Numbered from the stretch's first letter, positions 16,779-25,803 are shown. The stretch: DNA of 35,451 nt from Chlorobiales bacterium (GCA_014380515.1 JACMJS010000152.1:1-35451), one strand, 5' to 3'. Numbers and translations are program-made. The notes: generated by a model from the letters alone, not told the origin.

Positions 16779-17270
16779 TTAGACCGTAGCGGCCTTCGCT
16801 GAAACCGTCATCGGGATCGGCGTCGCCGGATTGTCGTTGCCGTCTTTCGGGGCGACGGAAATTTTATCGGCCACATCCATCCCGCTGATGACTTTTCCAA
16901 ACACGGTGTATTCGCCGTTCAGAAAAGAATTGTCTTTGACGTTGATATAAAACTGCGAGCCGCTCGACGCTTTTTGCGGATTGCCGTCGCGTGCGGCTGC
17001 CACTGTGCCGCGGGCGTTCGGATGTTTGATCTCGGCGGGGATGCGCGCGGAGGGGCCGCCGGTGCCGTGCTGCGCGCGCTTCGATTGATCGCGCGAAAGC
17101 GGATCGCCGCCCTGAATCATAAAATCTTTGATGACACGGTGGAAAGTAATCCCGTCGTAGTATTTCTCGGCAACGAGTTTCGAAAAGTTGTCGCGGTGAA
17201 GCGGCGTGTCGTCATAAAGCTCGATGGTGATGTTGCCCATCGGCGTCTCGATCAAAAATTGCTGCGGCAT
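16779..17270 (-). CDS. Cyclophilin-type peptidyl-prolyl cis-trans isomerase, cytoplasmic
   Basis: 163 residues covering a full single cyclophilin domain with no signal peptide. It catalyses cis-trans isomerisation of prolyl bonds. Seen motifs: FLIETPMGNITIELYDDTPL, FHRVIKDFMIQGGDP with the catalytic Arg and the Phe/Met/Gln of the active site, ARGTVAAARDG, SSGSQFYINV and YTVFGKVISGMDV. The position of the tryptophan that binds cyclosporin in eukaryotic cyclophilins is a Phe (NSFLNGEYTVFG), common in bacteria. It lies 35 bp downstream of a close paralogue with a lipoprotein signal, and ends before a hairpin terminator, so both are probably one transcript. Confidence 0.95.
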   Translation of the reverse strand: MPQQFLIETPMGNITIELYDDTPLHRDNFSKLVAEKYYDGITFHRVIKDFMIQGGDPLSRDQSKRAQHGTGGPSARIPAEIKHPNARGTVAAARDGNPQKASSGSQFYINVKDNSFLNGEYTVFGKVISGMDVADKISVAPKDGNDNPATPIPMTVSAKAATV

Positions 17271-17305
17271 CGTTGAAAGGTTGAAGTTGAAAAAAGTTGA
17301 AAAAA

Positions 17306-17944
17306 TTATTTTGAAGCGGCGACGCGGACTTTCATCGTAATCGGCGTCTCAGGATTATCGCGCTGGTCTCTGGGCACGCGCACGATTTTATCGGCGACGT
17401 CCATGCCGAGGCTGTCGACCACGCGGCCAAAGACGGTGTAGCCCATCCCGTCGAGCATCGTGTTGTCATTGACGTTGATATAAAACTGTGAGCCGCTCGA
17501 TTCGCGCTTCGGATTGACTTCATCGCCCGTGCGTGCAGCGGCAACCGTGCCGCGCAAGTTTGAACGCTTGATCTCGGCGGGAATCGTATAGTTCGGGCCG
17601 CCCGCGCCGTGCGATTCCCGACTTTGTTGATTGCGCGAGTTCGGATCGCCACCCTGAATCATAAAGCCCGGAATGACGCGGTGAAAGGTTGTGCCGTCGA
17701 AATATTTTTCGGCCACGAGCGCGGCAAAATTATCGCGGTGCAAGGGCGTATCGTCGAAGAGTTCGATGGTGATGTTGCCCATCGAGGTTTCGATCACGAA
17801 GCGGCGCGGCTTGCCCGGCTCAGGATTTTCGGGCACGGCGGGACGTATGGCTGCCCCGGCGGGCGCGGTCTCGGCTTTCTTGCCACACGCGGACGCCAAT
17901 GCCACAAGGCAAAGAAGGACGAAAAAGGTGCGAACAACTTTCAT
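17306..17944 (-). CDS. Cyclophilin-type peptidyl-prolyl isomerase, lipoprotein
   Basis: 212 residues from the ATG at 17944, giving a lipoprotein signal MKVVRTFFVLLCLVALASAC with the acylated cysteine at residue 20; the longer in-frame start at 18172 runs through a repeat and is rejected. The mature protein starts with a Pro/Ala-rich spacer and then a cyclophilin domain from about residue 48 (RFVIETSMGNITIELFDDTP, FHRVIPGFMIQGGDP, SSGSQFYINV, YTVFGRVV). It is closely similar to the cytoplasmic paralogue 35 bp downstream, implying tandem duplication with a change of compartment. As a membrane-anchored foldase it probably helps fold periplasmic or outer-membrane proteins. Confidence 0.94.
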   Translation of the reverse strand: MKVVRTFFVLLCLVALASACGKKAETAPAGAAIRPAVPENPEPGKPRRFVIETSMGNITIELFDDTPLHRDNFAALVAEKYFDGTTFHRVIPGFMIQGGDPNSRNQQSRESHGAGGPNYTIPAEIKRSNLRGTVAAARTGDEVNPKRESSGSQFYINVNDNTMLDGMGYTVFGRVVDSLGMDVADKIVRVPRDQRDNPETPITMKVRVAASK

Positions 17945-17998
17945 GGTTTTGTTGAATTTTTTTTGAACAATTTTTACGTGCCGTTCCATATTAATCCG

Positions 17999-18026
17999 CG
18001 TAGGGGCGAGACATGCCTCGCCCTTA
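17999..18026. repeat. Short hairpin repeat related to family A ends
   Basis: GGGGCGAG ACATGC CTCGCCC forms a 7-bp stem with a short loop. Its CATGCCTCGCCCTT end matches the 3' end of the family A repeat at 1715-1781, as if the middle had been lost. Confidence 0.55.
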
Positions 18027-18046
18027 GGTGCATCAAAGTTATGTGT

Positions 18047-18131
18047 TGTCATTCTAAGCCGTAGGCTCACAAGTGAGCGCAGTGAAGAATTTTTCGAGAA
18101 CAAGGGATTCTTCGCTGCGCTCAGAATGACA
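18047..18131. repeat. Intergenic inverted repeat, family B copy 1
   Basis: Outer arms TGTCATTCT (18047-18055) and AGAATGACA (18123-18131); inner arms GAGCGCAGTGAAGAAT (18075-18090) and ATTCTTCGCTGCGCTC (18107-18122), one mismatch. The left arm has an extra 19 bp between outer and inner parts. A second copy lies at 23512-23581. Confidence 0.75.
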
Positions 18132-18196
18132 CGAAAAGCAAATCCATAACTTAAATACACGACTCGCCTCATAACCGCAGAGGTGAAATCCTTCTG

Positions 18197-18868
18197 CTAG
18201 CTCTTCAAACGGACGATGGATTGATCAGCGGTGCGCGCTTGCGAGGCTTGCGGATAATCTTTCTTGAGCTTCTCCAATTGCTTGACCGCCTCGTCTTTAT
18301 CGCCTGCAAGTTCGAAGTTGCGGGCGGCGTCGGTGAGATATACCGGCGCCAGTGCCGCGTTGCTGATGCGGCCTGCCGCGCTGCGGTACGCATTCGCCGC
18401 GGATTTAAAATCTTTTTTCTGTTCGTAGCACGCCGCTTCACCCGCAAGCGCAGCCGCGCTGATCAAATCGCTTGATGATGAAACACTCTTGAACGCCTTC
18501 AACGCATTATCGATCTCATTTTTCTGAAAGTAACTGTTGCCCAAATAGACCGCGGCCATGTTGCCCGACGGCGTGCCGGAATATTGATCGGCGATTTTTT
18601 TGAGACCGACCACGCCGGTGCTATCGCCCGCGATGGCTTTGTCAAATGTACCGGCTTGATAAAGCGGCATCACTTTTCGAAGGTCTTCGGCAGCCGTGCC
18701 TTCCTGCCCCGACTTGTATTGTCCCCAGAAAAAAATACCGGCGATGCCGAGCACGATGGCCGCCGCGATGCCGATGACGAGCGTGCGGTTTCGTTCTACA
18801 AAATCGAGAGCGTCGTAATAAAAAGCGGTGAGTTTATCGGTGCTTGAAACGGAAGATGGAGTTGCCAT
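18197..18868 (-). CDS. Single-pass membrane TPR protein (YfgM-like)
   Basis: 223 residues. A cytoplasmic N-terminal segment (DKLTAFYYDALDFVERNR) precedes one membrane helix at about 29-48 (TLVIGIAAAIVLGIAGIFF). The periplasmic remainder has tetratricopeptide-like repeats, for example NMAAVYLGNSYFQKNEIDNA, LISAAALAGEAACYEQKKDF and VYLTDAARNFELAGDKDEAV. This resembles the YfgM/TPR_21-type ancillary membrane proteins that in E. coli associate with PpiD at the Sec translocon; here a peptidyl-prolyl isomerase lipoprotein is encoded just downstream, a neighbourhood that fits but does not prove such a link. It follows tatD on the same strand after 108 bp. Confidence 0.8.
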   Translation of the reverse strand: MATPSSVSSTDKLTAFYYDALDFVERNRTLVIGIAAAIVLGIAGIFFWGQYKSGQEGTAAEDLRKVMPLYQAGTFDKAIAGDSTGVVGLKKIADQYSGTPSGNMAAVYLGNSYFQKNEIDNALKAFKSVSSSSDLISAAALAGEAACYEQKKDFKSAANAYRSAAGRISNAALAPVYLTDAARNFELAGDKDEAVKQLEKLKKDYPQASQARTADQSIVRLKS

Positions 18869-18976
18869 TCGGATTGAAAATTTTTACGGTTACAAAAAAG
18901 CGGGGCAAAGTTACAAAACCGCGCCCGCACAGCCAACACTCAAAATGAGTTGAAGCATAACGAAAGGGTGAAAGGC

Positions 18977-19744
18977 TCAAGCATCAAGGCGGAACATCTC
19001 GGCGGCATTGCGGCGAATCTGTTCGGCTACGGTTTCAAGCGGCAGCGATTTGACTTCGGCAATTTTGCGGGCTACCTCAATCACGAACGCCGGTTCATTG
19101 CGTTTCCCGCGGTGCGGCACGGGTGCCAGATACGGTGCGTCCGTTTCCGTCAGCAGCGATGCCAGCGGCACGCCCGCTACCACTTCCGGCAAGTTCGATT
19201 TCTTGAACGTGATCACGCCCGGAATCGAAAGTTTGAATCCCAACCGGATGCAGCGTTCGGCTTCCGCCGCCGTGCCGGAAAAGCAGTGCATCACGCCGCG
19301 CAGCACGGAAGATTTTTCTTCTTCAAGGATTTTGAACGTGTCTTCCCATGCGTCGCGCGTATGAATGACGACGGGCAAGTCCAGCCGCTTCGCCATGCGG
19401 AGCATCTCGCGGAAACAGAGGGCTTCTTTAGATTTATCCGTTTCGGGGTAATGATAATCCAAACCGATCTCGCCGATGGCGACCACCTTCGGATGCCGCG
19501 CCAGCGACTCTAATGTGATGAAATCTTCGTCTTTCACATCCGCAACATCGCACGGATGCAGGCCGACGTTGGCATAAACGAAATCCTGTTGCTCCGCAAG
19601 GGCAACGGCTTCGCGGCTGGTTTGGATGTTCGTGCCCGGATTGATGACGAGCGAGACGCGGGTTTCTTTCAGCCGCGCGATGACGTCCTCACGGTCGGCG
19701 TCGTAGTCGGAAAAAGCAAGGTGGGAATGAACATCAACAAACAT
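18977..19744 (-). CDS. tatD: TatD-family metal-dependent hydrolase (deoxyribonuclease)
   Basis: 255 residues from the ATG at 19744, where the protein begins MFVDVHSHLAF with metal-binding His6 and His8; the in-frame extension upstream lacks similarity. Other metal ligands: Glu in AIGEIGLDYHY, His in PVVIHTRDAWEDT, His in GVMHCFSGT and Asp in LTETDAPYLAP. PHRGKRNEPAFV is the usual C-terminal family stretch. TatD proteins are cytoplasmic metal-dependent DNases/hydrolases implicated in DNA repair. The gene lies 34 bp downstream of the secreted subtilase on the same strand. Confidence 0.95.
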   Translation of the reverse strand: MFVDVHSHLAFSDYDADREDVIARLKETRVSLVINPGTNIQTSREAVALAEQQDFVYANVGLHPCDVADVKDEDFITLESLARHPKVVAIGEIGLDYHYPETDKSKEALCFREMLRMAKRLDLPVVIHTRDAWEDTFKILEEEKSSVLRGVMHCFSGTAAEAERCIRLGFKLSIPGVITFKKSNLPEVVAGVPLASLLTETDAPYLAPVPHRGKRNEPAFVIEVARKIAEVKSLPLETVAEQIRRNAAEMFRLDA

Positions 19745-19778
19745 GTCTTCAATTTTTTTTTGAACGGTGGCGATGGGA

Positions 19779-22694
19779 TTATTTGATGAACAACATTTTC
19801 TTCGTCTCAATAAAACTTCCGTTCCGTCCGTCGCTACTCCCGGCGTTCAACCGGTAGAAGTAAATCCCGCTGGACAGGTTCGAAGCATCGAACCGCACGC
19901 TATAATTTCCCGCCGCTTGCTTCGCATTGACAAGCGTTGCGACTTCGCGTCCCAACACATCAAAGACTTTCAAACGCACTTCACTGTTCCTTGATAATTG
20001 ATAAGCAATGACTGTGTTCGGATTGAACGGGTTCGGATAGTTCTGCATCAATCGGAATTCTTTGGCGGCTTGTGCGGGAGATGAAGTTGCAAGTGTGGTC
20101 TTGAGGCTTTGCCATTTCAACTTTGCCGCATCGATATTGGCTTGCAGTTCCGCTAAACTTTGTCCGCCGCTGAGGGCGAAGGCCGTCGTCAGCGTGCCGC
20201 CTGCGGCAATCGTAAAAGGCCCCGCCCCGATGATCATCGTCATATCGCCCGCGCCGATGGTGGCTGTGCCCGTCCCGCCGCTGAGATAATTCCATTTGGT
20301 GTCGCGCGAGGGCGGGGCATTCGTGATCGCGCGAAACGACGCGGTGCTGTCTAAGTTCGCCACGCCTGCGTGTGAGAGCGACGCCGGATCAAACGTGTAT
20401 CCCAACCCGCGCGAGGAATCATAACCGTTCAGATTCGCCGCCGCATTGCCGACATCCCAATCGAAATAAAATCCGGCGTAAAAATTCGTCAGCGCAACGC
20501 CCGACGTATTCGTCAGGTTCAGGTGCACGAGCGCGTAGCCGGTATCGGGCGCATCCGAAAAAAGATAGAGGCGTTCATCCATCGAAAGGCCGATGCGGTT
20601 TGCCGCCGGTGCGTTGGCATCGGTGAAAGTGGTGCGCGCTTCTAAACTCGCAACGCCGCTGGGTTCGACGAACGCAACAGGCAACGATGACGTGAAGTCC
20701 GCGTTCTGGCTTGCGGCGGGATCGCGGGCGGCATCGACATATTTTTCGCCGGAGTATCCGAACGCAAGCGAACTTTCATAAAGCAAATTTTCGCCGCGAT
20801 ACTTGAAGCCGACGCCCTCGGTGTTCGAGGAAAAATCGTTGTAGCCGATGAGGCCGCGATTGGTGAGCGTTGTTTGCACCGCGCTTCCGGCCACGCTCAA
20901 AGTTCGATAGGCGGGCTTCAGCGTAACGAAGAATCTGCCATAGTCCGTGGTGCTGCCGGAAGTAATCGTTAGAAAAAATTCGACTTCCTCGCTGAACGGC
21001 GCACCGGCATTGACGTTGAACGTGATCGATGAATCGATGATTTCCGCGAGCGTCGCCATTGACGCGGCGGCAAACGAGGCGGCACTGATGGTAACATTCG
21101 GATTGGCAGTTGACAGCGATACGGTTACAGCGGATGCAGGCTGAAGAAAGTTTTTAAGTTGCACATTCACTTTTACCGATTCGCCGTCGTTCAAAAAGTC
21201 ATCGCCGTTCGGATCGATCACGGTGGCGGAGATCACGCGAATCGCGGTGAGGGAACTATCGCTGACCGCCCGGAGCGCGTTGATACGGCCATGTCCCAAG
21301 CGGTTTTCGTAGCCGGGGTTTTCTAGGTTGATGTTATCGGCGGTGATTCGAACTTGTTCGCCCGCTTGCTCGGCGGTGAGCGCGGGAAACTTCGCCCGAA
21401 CCAGCGCAATCAAACTTGCCGCCATCGGACACGCCATTGATGTACCGGTATTCAAATCGAAAGTGTTTGTCGGAATCGTGCTCCAGATGTTCGTGCCAGG
21501 CGCCATCACATCAACACTCTGCGTGCCGTAGTGCGAGTATGAACCTTTCGTATCGCCAGCGTTCGTTGCGCCGACGGCGAAAGCATATTTATAACTGGCC
21601 GGAAAAGTAGGCGTGCGGTCGTTGTCGATGTTGCTGTTACCGGCGGCGGCGACAACAATCGCATCGCGCACCAAGGCCGCGTAGGTAACCACTTCTTGGT
21701 TGGCCAGACTTTGACCGCCGCCGCCCCAACTGCAACTGATGACCTTCGCGCCGTTGTCGGCGCAATAGACGATGCCTTCGTAGCCGTGCGTGATGCTGTT
21801 CGGATTGTTATCCGGTGCGGCTTTCGCGGGCAAGAGCCGTGAATTAAATCCGAGACTTGCAATGCCAAGGCCGTTGTCCGTCGCTGCCGCTGCGATGCCC
21901 GCGCAGTGCGTGCCGTGCGAGCCAATCGTGGGACTGGGATTGTTGTCACCGTTGGCAAAGTCCCAACCGTGAATGTCGTCGGTATAACCGTTGCCGTCGT
22001 CGTCGATCCCGTTGCCGCTGATCTCACCGGAACTGATGCGCAGGTTCGGCAGCAAGTCGATGTGATCCCATTGCACGCCGTCATCAACCACGCCGATCAC
22101 AACGGATGTATCGCCTTTGGTGATTTCCCACGCGGCGGCGGCCTCTACGGTTTGCGGCCAATAGTTCGATGCGCTGTCGGGATCGTTCGGCGAATAAAAC
22201 GGATGATCAACAAATTGCGGCTCGGCGTATTCAACCTCAGGCAACGCCGAAAGCTCCATGGCCACTTCACGCGCATCGCGCGGCGCGGAAAACTTTAAAA
22301 TGAAAATGCGCGACAGGTCAACCGATGCGAGGGCCGCTTTATCCGATGCCGAAAGTTTGGGCGAAGTCATTGCGGCGGTGCGGGCAACGAATGCGCTCTG
22401 TTTGGTACGCGCGGCTTGCGGAAACATCGGCACTTGCGAAAGGATACTAATCTTCGCAGCGACCTGCGCCGCCGCTGTGAAAGCCTCTGGCGGCACGGAT
22501 GACGACCTGTATTTCACAATCACCGCATCGGGTACAAACGCCGCGTCCGGTTTCCACCACGATTGGATGCGCTGCGCGTCTTGCGGCGTGCGAATTTTTT
22601 TTTGCGGCACACCGGCGTGCAGCGGCAACACGGCGAGCATGACAACCGACATTGCAACGGGTGCGACGAAATAAATCAGGCGATGTGCGTTCAT
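19779..22694 (-). CDS. S8-family subtilisin-like protease with T9SS type A sorting domain
   Basis: 971 residues. A signal peptide (to about PLHAG, residue 28) is followed by a propeptide-like region, then the S8 domain with the catalytic triad Asp204 (VVDDGV), His260 (GSHGTHCAG) and Ser419 (NTGTSMACP), and the oxyanion Asn353 (AAAGNSN). DDDGNGYTDDIHGWDF is a calcium-loop-like insertion typical of S8A. The middle carries beta-sandwich domains. The last 90 or so residues form the T9SS type A sorting domain: FRLMQNYPNPFNP, FDVLGREVATLV and SGIYFYRL, ending KKMLFIK. It is therefore exported through Sec, then secreted across the outer membrane by the type IX system and probably anchored or released after C-terminal cleavage. 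A protein- or peptide-scavenging role is likely. Confidence 0.96.
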   Translation of the reverse strand: MNAHRLIYFVAPVAMSVVMLAVLPLHAGVPQKKIRTPQDAQRIQSWWKPDAAFVPDAVIVKYRSSSVPPEAFTAAAQVAAKISILSQVPMFPQAARTKQSAFVARTAAMTSPKLSASDKAALASVDLSRIFILKFSAPRDAREVAMELSALPEVEYAEPQFVDHPFYSPNDPDSASNYWPQTVEAAAAWEITKGDTSVVIGVVDDGVQWDHIDLLPNLRISSGEISGNGIDDDGNGYTDDIHGWDFANGDNNPSPTIGSHGTHCAGIAAAATDNGLGIASLGFNSRLLPAKAAPDNNPNSITHGYEGIVYCADNGAKVISCSWGGGGQSLANQEVVTYAALVRDAIVVAAAGNSNIDNDRTPTFPASYKYAFAVGATNAGDTKGSYSHYGTQSVDVMAPGTNIWSTIPTNTFDLNTGTSMACPMAASLIALVRAKFPALTAEQAGEQVRITADNINLENPGYENRLGHGRINALRAVSDSSLTAIRVISATVIDPNGDDFLNDGESVKVNVQLKNFLQPASAVTVSLSTANPNVTISAASFAAASMATLAEIIDSSITFNVNAGAPFSEEVEFFLTITSGSTTDYGRFFVTLKPAYRTLSVAGSAVQTTLTNRGLIGYNDFSSNTEGVGFKYRGENLLYESSLAFGYSGEKYVDAARDPAASQNADFTSSLPVAFVEPSGVASLEARTTFTDANAPAANRIGLSMDERLYLFSDAPDTGYALVHLNLTNTSGVALTNFYAGFYFDWDVGNAAANLNGYDSSRGLGYTFDPASLSHAGVANLDSTASFRAITNAPPSRDTKWNYLSGGTGTATIGAGDMTMIIGAGPFTIAAGGTLTTAFALSGGQSLAELQANIDAAKLKWQSLKTTLATSSPAQAAKEFRLMQNYPNPFNPNTVIAYQLSRNSEVRLKVFDVLGREVATLVNAKQAAGNYSVRFDASNLSSGIYFYRLNAGSSDGRNGSFIETKKMLFIK

Positions 22695-22842
22695 ATCCGG
22701 CGAAGGTTAAATGTTTCGGGAACTGGATGGCGGAGACGCTGCGAACATAGCAAACCTTGTGGCCGCTTGCAAAACCGCGCGAAAGCACTTTATCTTTCCG
22801 GCGATCTCGAATGAATTTCACCACACTTCAAACGACTCGGCT

Positions 22843-23445
22843 ATGATAAACCGGTTTCCTCCGCTCGTCCTCGCGGTGCTATTGCTAACAACTGGCTGCG
22901 GCACGGTCTATGAAGGCAGCAGCGAACAGCGTGCGAACGAAGCCGCCGTGCAAGTCGCTAAAGATTCCGTTGAACAAAATAAACCGAAAGCCTTGCCGCC
23001 GCTTTACACCAGCGGCGCCGGGTTTGCGTTTCAATTTGGGATGCCCGTAGGCAGTGGCGTCGGTGTCGGGCTTCGCGCCGGATACAGTGCCGGCAATCAA
23101 CTTTATTTCGGCGCGTCATACACATTGTATATCGGCGGCGTATTCGGATTTATCAACGTCGTCCCGACAAACTTCGCACTTGAGGCTGGCTATGAGATTC
23201 CCGCGAGCTTCGTCATCCTGCGTCCGTACTTGCAAGCCGGACTTTTAAGAATCGAAACTAACTCGGATATTTTTGATCTCACGCCGTCCTCTCAGGAAGA
23301 TTTTTACTTTGCTCCGAGCGCACTTCTTCAATTGCCGTTGCGCGGAAGTGCATTGAGCTTTCACTTTGATACCCGCTACATCATTGTCCCCAGCCGCAAC
23401 TTCAACACTTTCGGTTTGCATGTCGGCATCGGCTTCAAGTTTTAA
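22843..23445 (+). CDS. Small outer-membrane beta-barrel lipoprotein, unknown function
   Basis: 200 residues from the ATG at 22843; the alternative in-frame start at 22711 would place the signal sequence internally. The N-terminus MINRFPPLVLAVLLLTTGCG is a lipoprotein signal with Cys19. After a helical spacer, the body has alternating beta strands (AGFAFQFGMPVGSGVGVGLRAGYS, LYFGASYTLYIGG) and ends LHVGIGFKF with C-terminal phenylalanine, typical of 8-stranded outer-membrane barrels. No enzymatic motif was seen. It is divergent from the S8 protease and ends 18 bp before a strong bidirectional terminator. Confidence 0.78.
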   Translation: MINRFPPLVLAVLLLTTGCGTVYEGSSEQRANEAAVQVAKDSVEQNKPKALPPLYTSGAGFAFQFGMPVGSGVGVGLRAGYSAGNQLYFGASYTLYIGGVFGFINVVPTNFALEAGYEIPASFVILRPYLQAGLLRIETNSDIFDLTPSSQEDFYFAPSALLQLPLRGSALSFHFDTRYIIVPSRNFNTFGLHVGIGFKF

Positions 23446-23462
23446 ACCTTACTGTGAAAATG

Positions 23463-23491
23463 AAAAAGCACTTCGATCTGAAGTGCTTTTT
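23463..23491. terminator. Bidirectional rho-independent terminator
   Basis: AAAAAGCACTTC and GAAGTGCTTTTT form a perfect 12-bp stem with loop GATCT. It lies between convergent genes (barrel lipoprotein ending at 23445 and the pyrophosphatase ending at 23602) and has U-tracts in both directions. Confidence 0.88.
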
Positions 23492-23511
23492 ATCATTTCT
23501 ATTTTCTCCGC

Positions 23512-23581
23512 TGTCATTCCGAGCGCAGCGAAGAATCTGTATTTCGTCTTCGCCCCTACAAACACCGCGTTCAGAATGACA
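23512..23581. repeat. Intergenic inverted repeat, family B copy 2
   Basis: Left end TGTCATTCCGAGCGCAGCG AAGAAT matches the arms of 18047-18131; the right end TTCAGAATGACA is the complement of the outer arm. The middle contains CGCCCCTACAAAC, resembling the end of family A repeats. Confidence 0.7.
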
Positions 23582-23601
23582 AAACATCTGCAATACGCTT
23601 G

Positions 23602-25803
23602 TTAAATAAACAGCGGCGCGAGTACGAGCGTGATCGTGGCGAGCAGTTTGATGAGCACGTGCAATGACGGCCCGGCGGTGTCTTTGAACGGATCACCGAC
23701 GGTATCGCCCACCACCGCCGCTTTGTGCTTGTCCGAACCCTTGCCGGTATTGGCCGCTTTATCGCGCGGTTCGGTTTCGATGTACTTCTTGGCGTTATCC
23801 CACGCCCCGCCCGCATTGTTGAGAAAGAGCGCCATGAGCACACCGGCAATCGTACCGACCATCAGAAAACCGGCCACGACTTCCGCGCCCGTTGCGCCGG
23901 TCGAGAGCCTTCCGCCCCAATTATAAATCACCTTGAACATGATACCGACTGCGACCGGAGCCGCTACAACCAAAACGCCCGGCACGACCATTTGTCGCAA
24001 GGCCGAGGTCGTTACAATATCAACGCAGGTTCGGTAGTCCGGTTTGAAATCCGCCGTGAAAATAATGTTACCCTCTTTATCGCGGGCGAGCGGCGCGAAC
24101 TGACGGCGCACCTCGGCGATCACGGCTTGCGCCGCTTTGCTCACGGCTCTGATGGCAAAAGAGCTGAACAAAAATACAAGCATCGCGCCGAGCAATCCGC
24201 CGATGAATACTTCCGGCTTGTTGATGTTGACCGATTCCAGCCGCAACCCGTAGTTGGCCAGTTCATCGATATACGCGCTGAAAAGTAAAAATGCCGCGAG
24301 TGCCGCGGAGCCTACCGCATAGCCTTTCGTCAGAGCTTTGGTTGTGTTGCCGACCGCATCAAGCTTATCCGTCTTGACGCGAACCTCATCCGGCTGCTCC
24401 GACATTTCAACGATGCCGCCTGCGTTGTCCGTAATCGGGCCGAAGTTGTCCATCGCTAAGATGTAAGCCACCGTGCCGAGCATTCCCATCGTGGCCACCG
24501 CAATTCCGAAAAGTCCCGCATGTTGCAAGCCGGAAGCAAGTCCCAAGTAGTACGATGAAATGAGCGCGGCTGAAATGGCGAGTGCGGGATAAGCCGTGCA
24601 CTCAAAGCCGACTGCAATGCCGGAGATGATGTTCGTGGCGGGTCCCGTCTTGGCCGCTTCGACAATCGAGAGCACCGGACGGTAACGGTATTCGGTATAG
24701 TATTGCGTGATGTAGACGAATACAAGTGAAGTAAGAATTCCAATCAGGCCGCAAAGAAAAAAGTTGAAATAATATTCACTGCCGATCAGCCACCGCGACG
24801 CGATGAAAAATCCAACCGCTACGCCGATGCAGGTTACGTAATACCCGAGGTTGAGCGCGTCCATCGGGTTTTTATTATCGCCCGTCCGTACGGCGATCAC
24901 ACCGGCCATCGAGGCGATGAGTCCAAACGCGCCCACGACAAGCGGGAAGAGCAAGATGCCAAGCAACGAAAGTCCGCGCTGCTCGAACGCCGTTTGATTG
25001 GCCGTGTAAAACGATGCGGCTAAAATCATCGCGCCGATGTTTTCGGCGGCGGTGGATTCGAAAAGGTCGGCGCCGCGGCCTGCACAGTCGCCGACGTTAT
25101 CGCCGACCAAATCCGCAATCACCGCCGGATTGCGCGGGTCATCTTCGGGAATACCGGCCTCAACCTTGCCGACCAAATCCGCACCGACGTCCGCCGCCTT
25201 CGTATAAATACCGCCGCCGAGCTGCGCGAAGAGTGCAACGAACGACGCGCCGAACCCATAGCCCGCGATGAGCAGCGGAATTTTGGTTACGCTCGTTACG
25301 ATGTTGAGCGATTGAATGAGGGCAAAAAGTCCCGCGACGCCGAGCAGGCTCAGCGAGACGACGAAGAAGCCCGACACCGCGCCGCCGCGCAAGGCGGTTT
25401 GCAGGGCATCGTTGAGCGAGCGCGTCGCCGCTGCAGCCGTGCGAATATTGGTGCGAATCGCAACCCACATGCCGACATATCCGCTGACGGCGGAACTGAG
25501 CGCGCCGAAAGCGAACGAAACCGTCGTCCAAACCGCAAGCGTGATCGATGAACCCACGGGGTCAGCCGCATTGTGTTCGCGTACAAATCCGTAAAGAATA
25601 AACAGCAGCGACGCGAGCGCAACGGCCAGATACGCAATCGTGCGGTTCTGACGGGTGAGAAACGCTTCCGCGCCTTCTTTGATCGCGTCGGAAATGGCTC
25701 GCATCTGGTCGGTGCCGGTACTCCGCGAAAGTACTTGCCGAATCAGAACGCCCGCGAAGAGGAGCGCGGCGGCACTGATGGAAAAAATCAAAATCAATTC
25801 CAT
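23602..25803 (-). CDS. hppA: Membrane-bound proton-translocating pyrophosphatase, K+-independent type
   Basis: 733 residues with about 16 membrane helices. It couples hydrolysis of pyrophosphate to proton export across the inner membrane. Catalytic loops are intact: KAADVGADLVGKVEAGIPED, NPAVIADLVGDNVGDCAGRG ADLFES, NAGGIVEMSEQPDEVR, AGGAWDNAKKYIE, KGSDKHKAAVVGDTVGDPFK. The motif after the cytoplasmic loop reads GNTTKALTKGYAVGS; Lys in place of Ala at the fourth position and Thr before KG are the signature of K+-independent enzymes, which pump protons, whereas Na+-pumping members are K+-dependent. The gene stands alone between a bidirectional terminator and a 258-bp gap. Such pumps conserve energy under low-energy or anaerobic conditions. 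Confidence 0.97.
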   Translation of the reverse strand: MELILIFSISAAALLFAGVLIRQVLSRSTGTDQMRAISDAIKEGAEAFLTRQNRTIAYLAVALASLLFILYGFVREHNAADPVGSSITLAVWTTVSFAFGALSSAVSGYVGMWVAIRTNIRTAAAATRSLNDALQTALRGGAVSGFFVVSLSLLGVAGLFALIQSLNIVTSVTKIPLLIAGYGFGASFVALFAQLGGGIYTKAADVGADLVGKVEAGIPEDDPRNPAVIADLVGDNVGDCAGRGADLFESTAAENIGAMILAASFYTANQTAFEQRGLSLLGILLFPLVVGAFGLIASMAGVIAVRTGDNKNPMDALNLGYYVTCIGVAVGFFIASRWLIGSEYYFNFFLCGLIGILTSLVFVYITQYYTEYRYRPVLSIVEAAKTGPATNIISGIAVGFECTAYPALAISAALISSYYLGLASGLQHAGLFGIAVATMGMLGTVAYILAMDNFGPITDNAGGIVEMSEQPDEVRVKTDKLDAVGNTTKALTKGYAVGSAALAAFLLFSAYIDELANYGLRLESVNINKPEVFIGGLLGAMLVFLFSSFAIRAVSKAAQAVIAEVRRQFAPLARDKEGNIIFTADFKPDYRTCVDIVTTSALRQMVVPGVLVVAAPVAVGIMFKVIYNWGGRLSTGATGAEVVAGFLMVGTIAGVLMALFLNNAGGAWDNAKKYIETEPRDKAANTGKGSDKHKAAVVGDTVGDPFKDTAGPSLHVLIKLLATITLVLAPLFI

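Noticed and set aside
17945-18172. N-terminal extension of the lipoprotein cyclophilin
   Set aside because: The extension is read through intergenic repeats, and the ATG at 17944 gives a standard lipoprotein signal.
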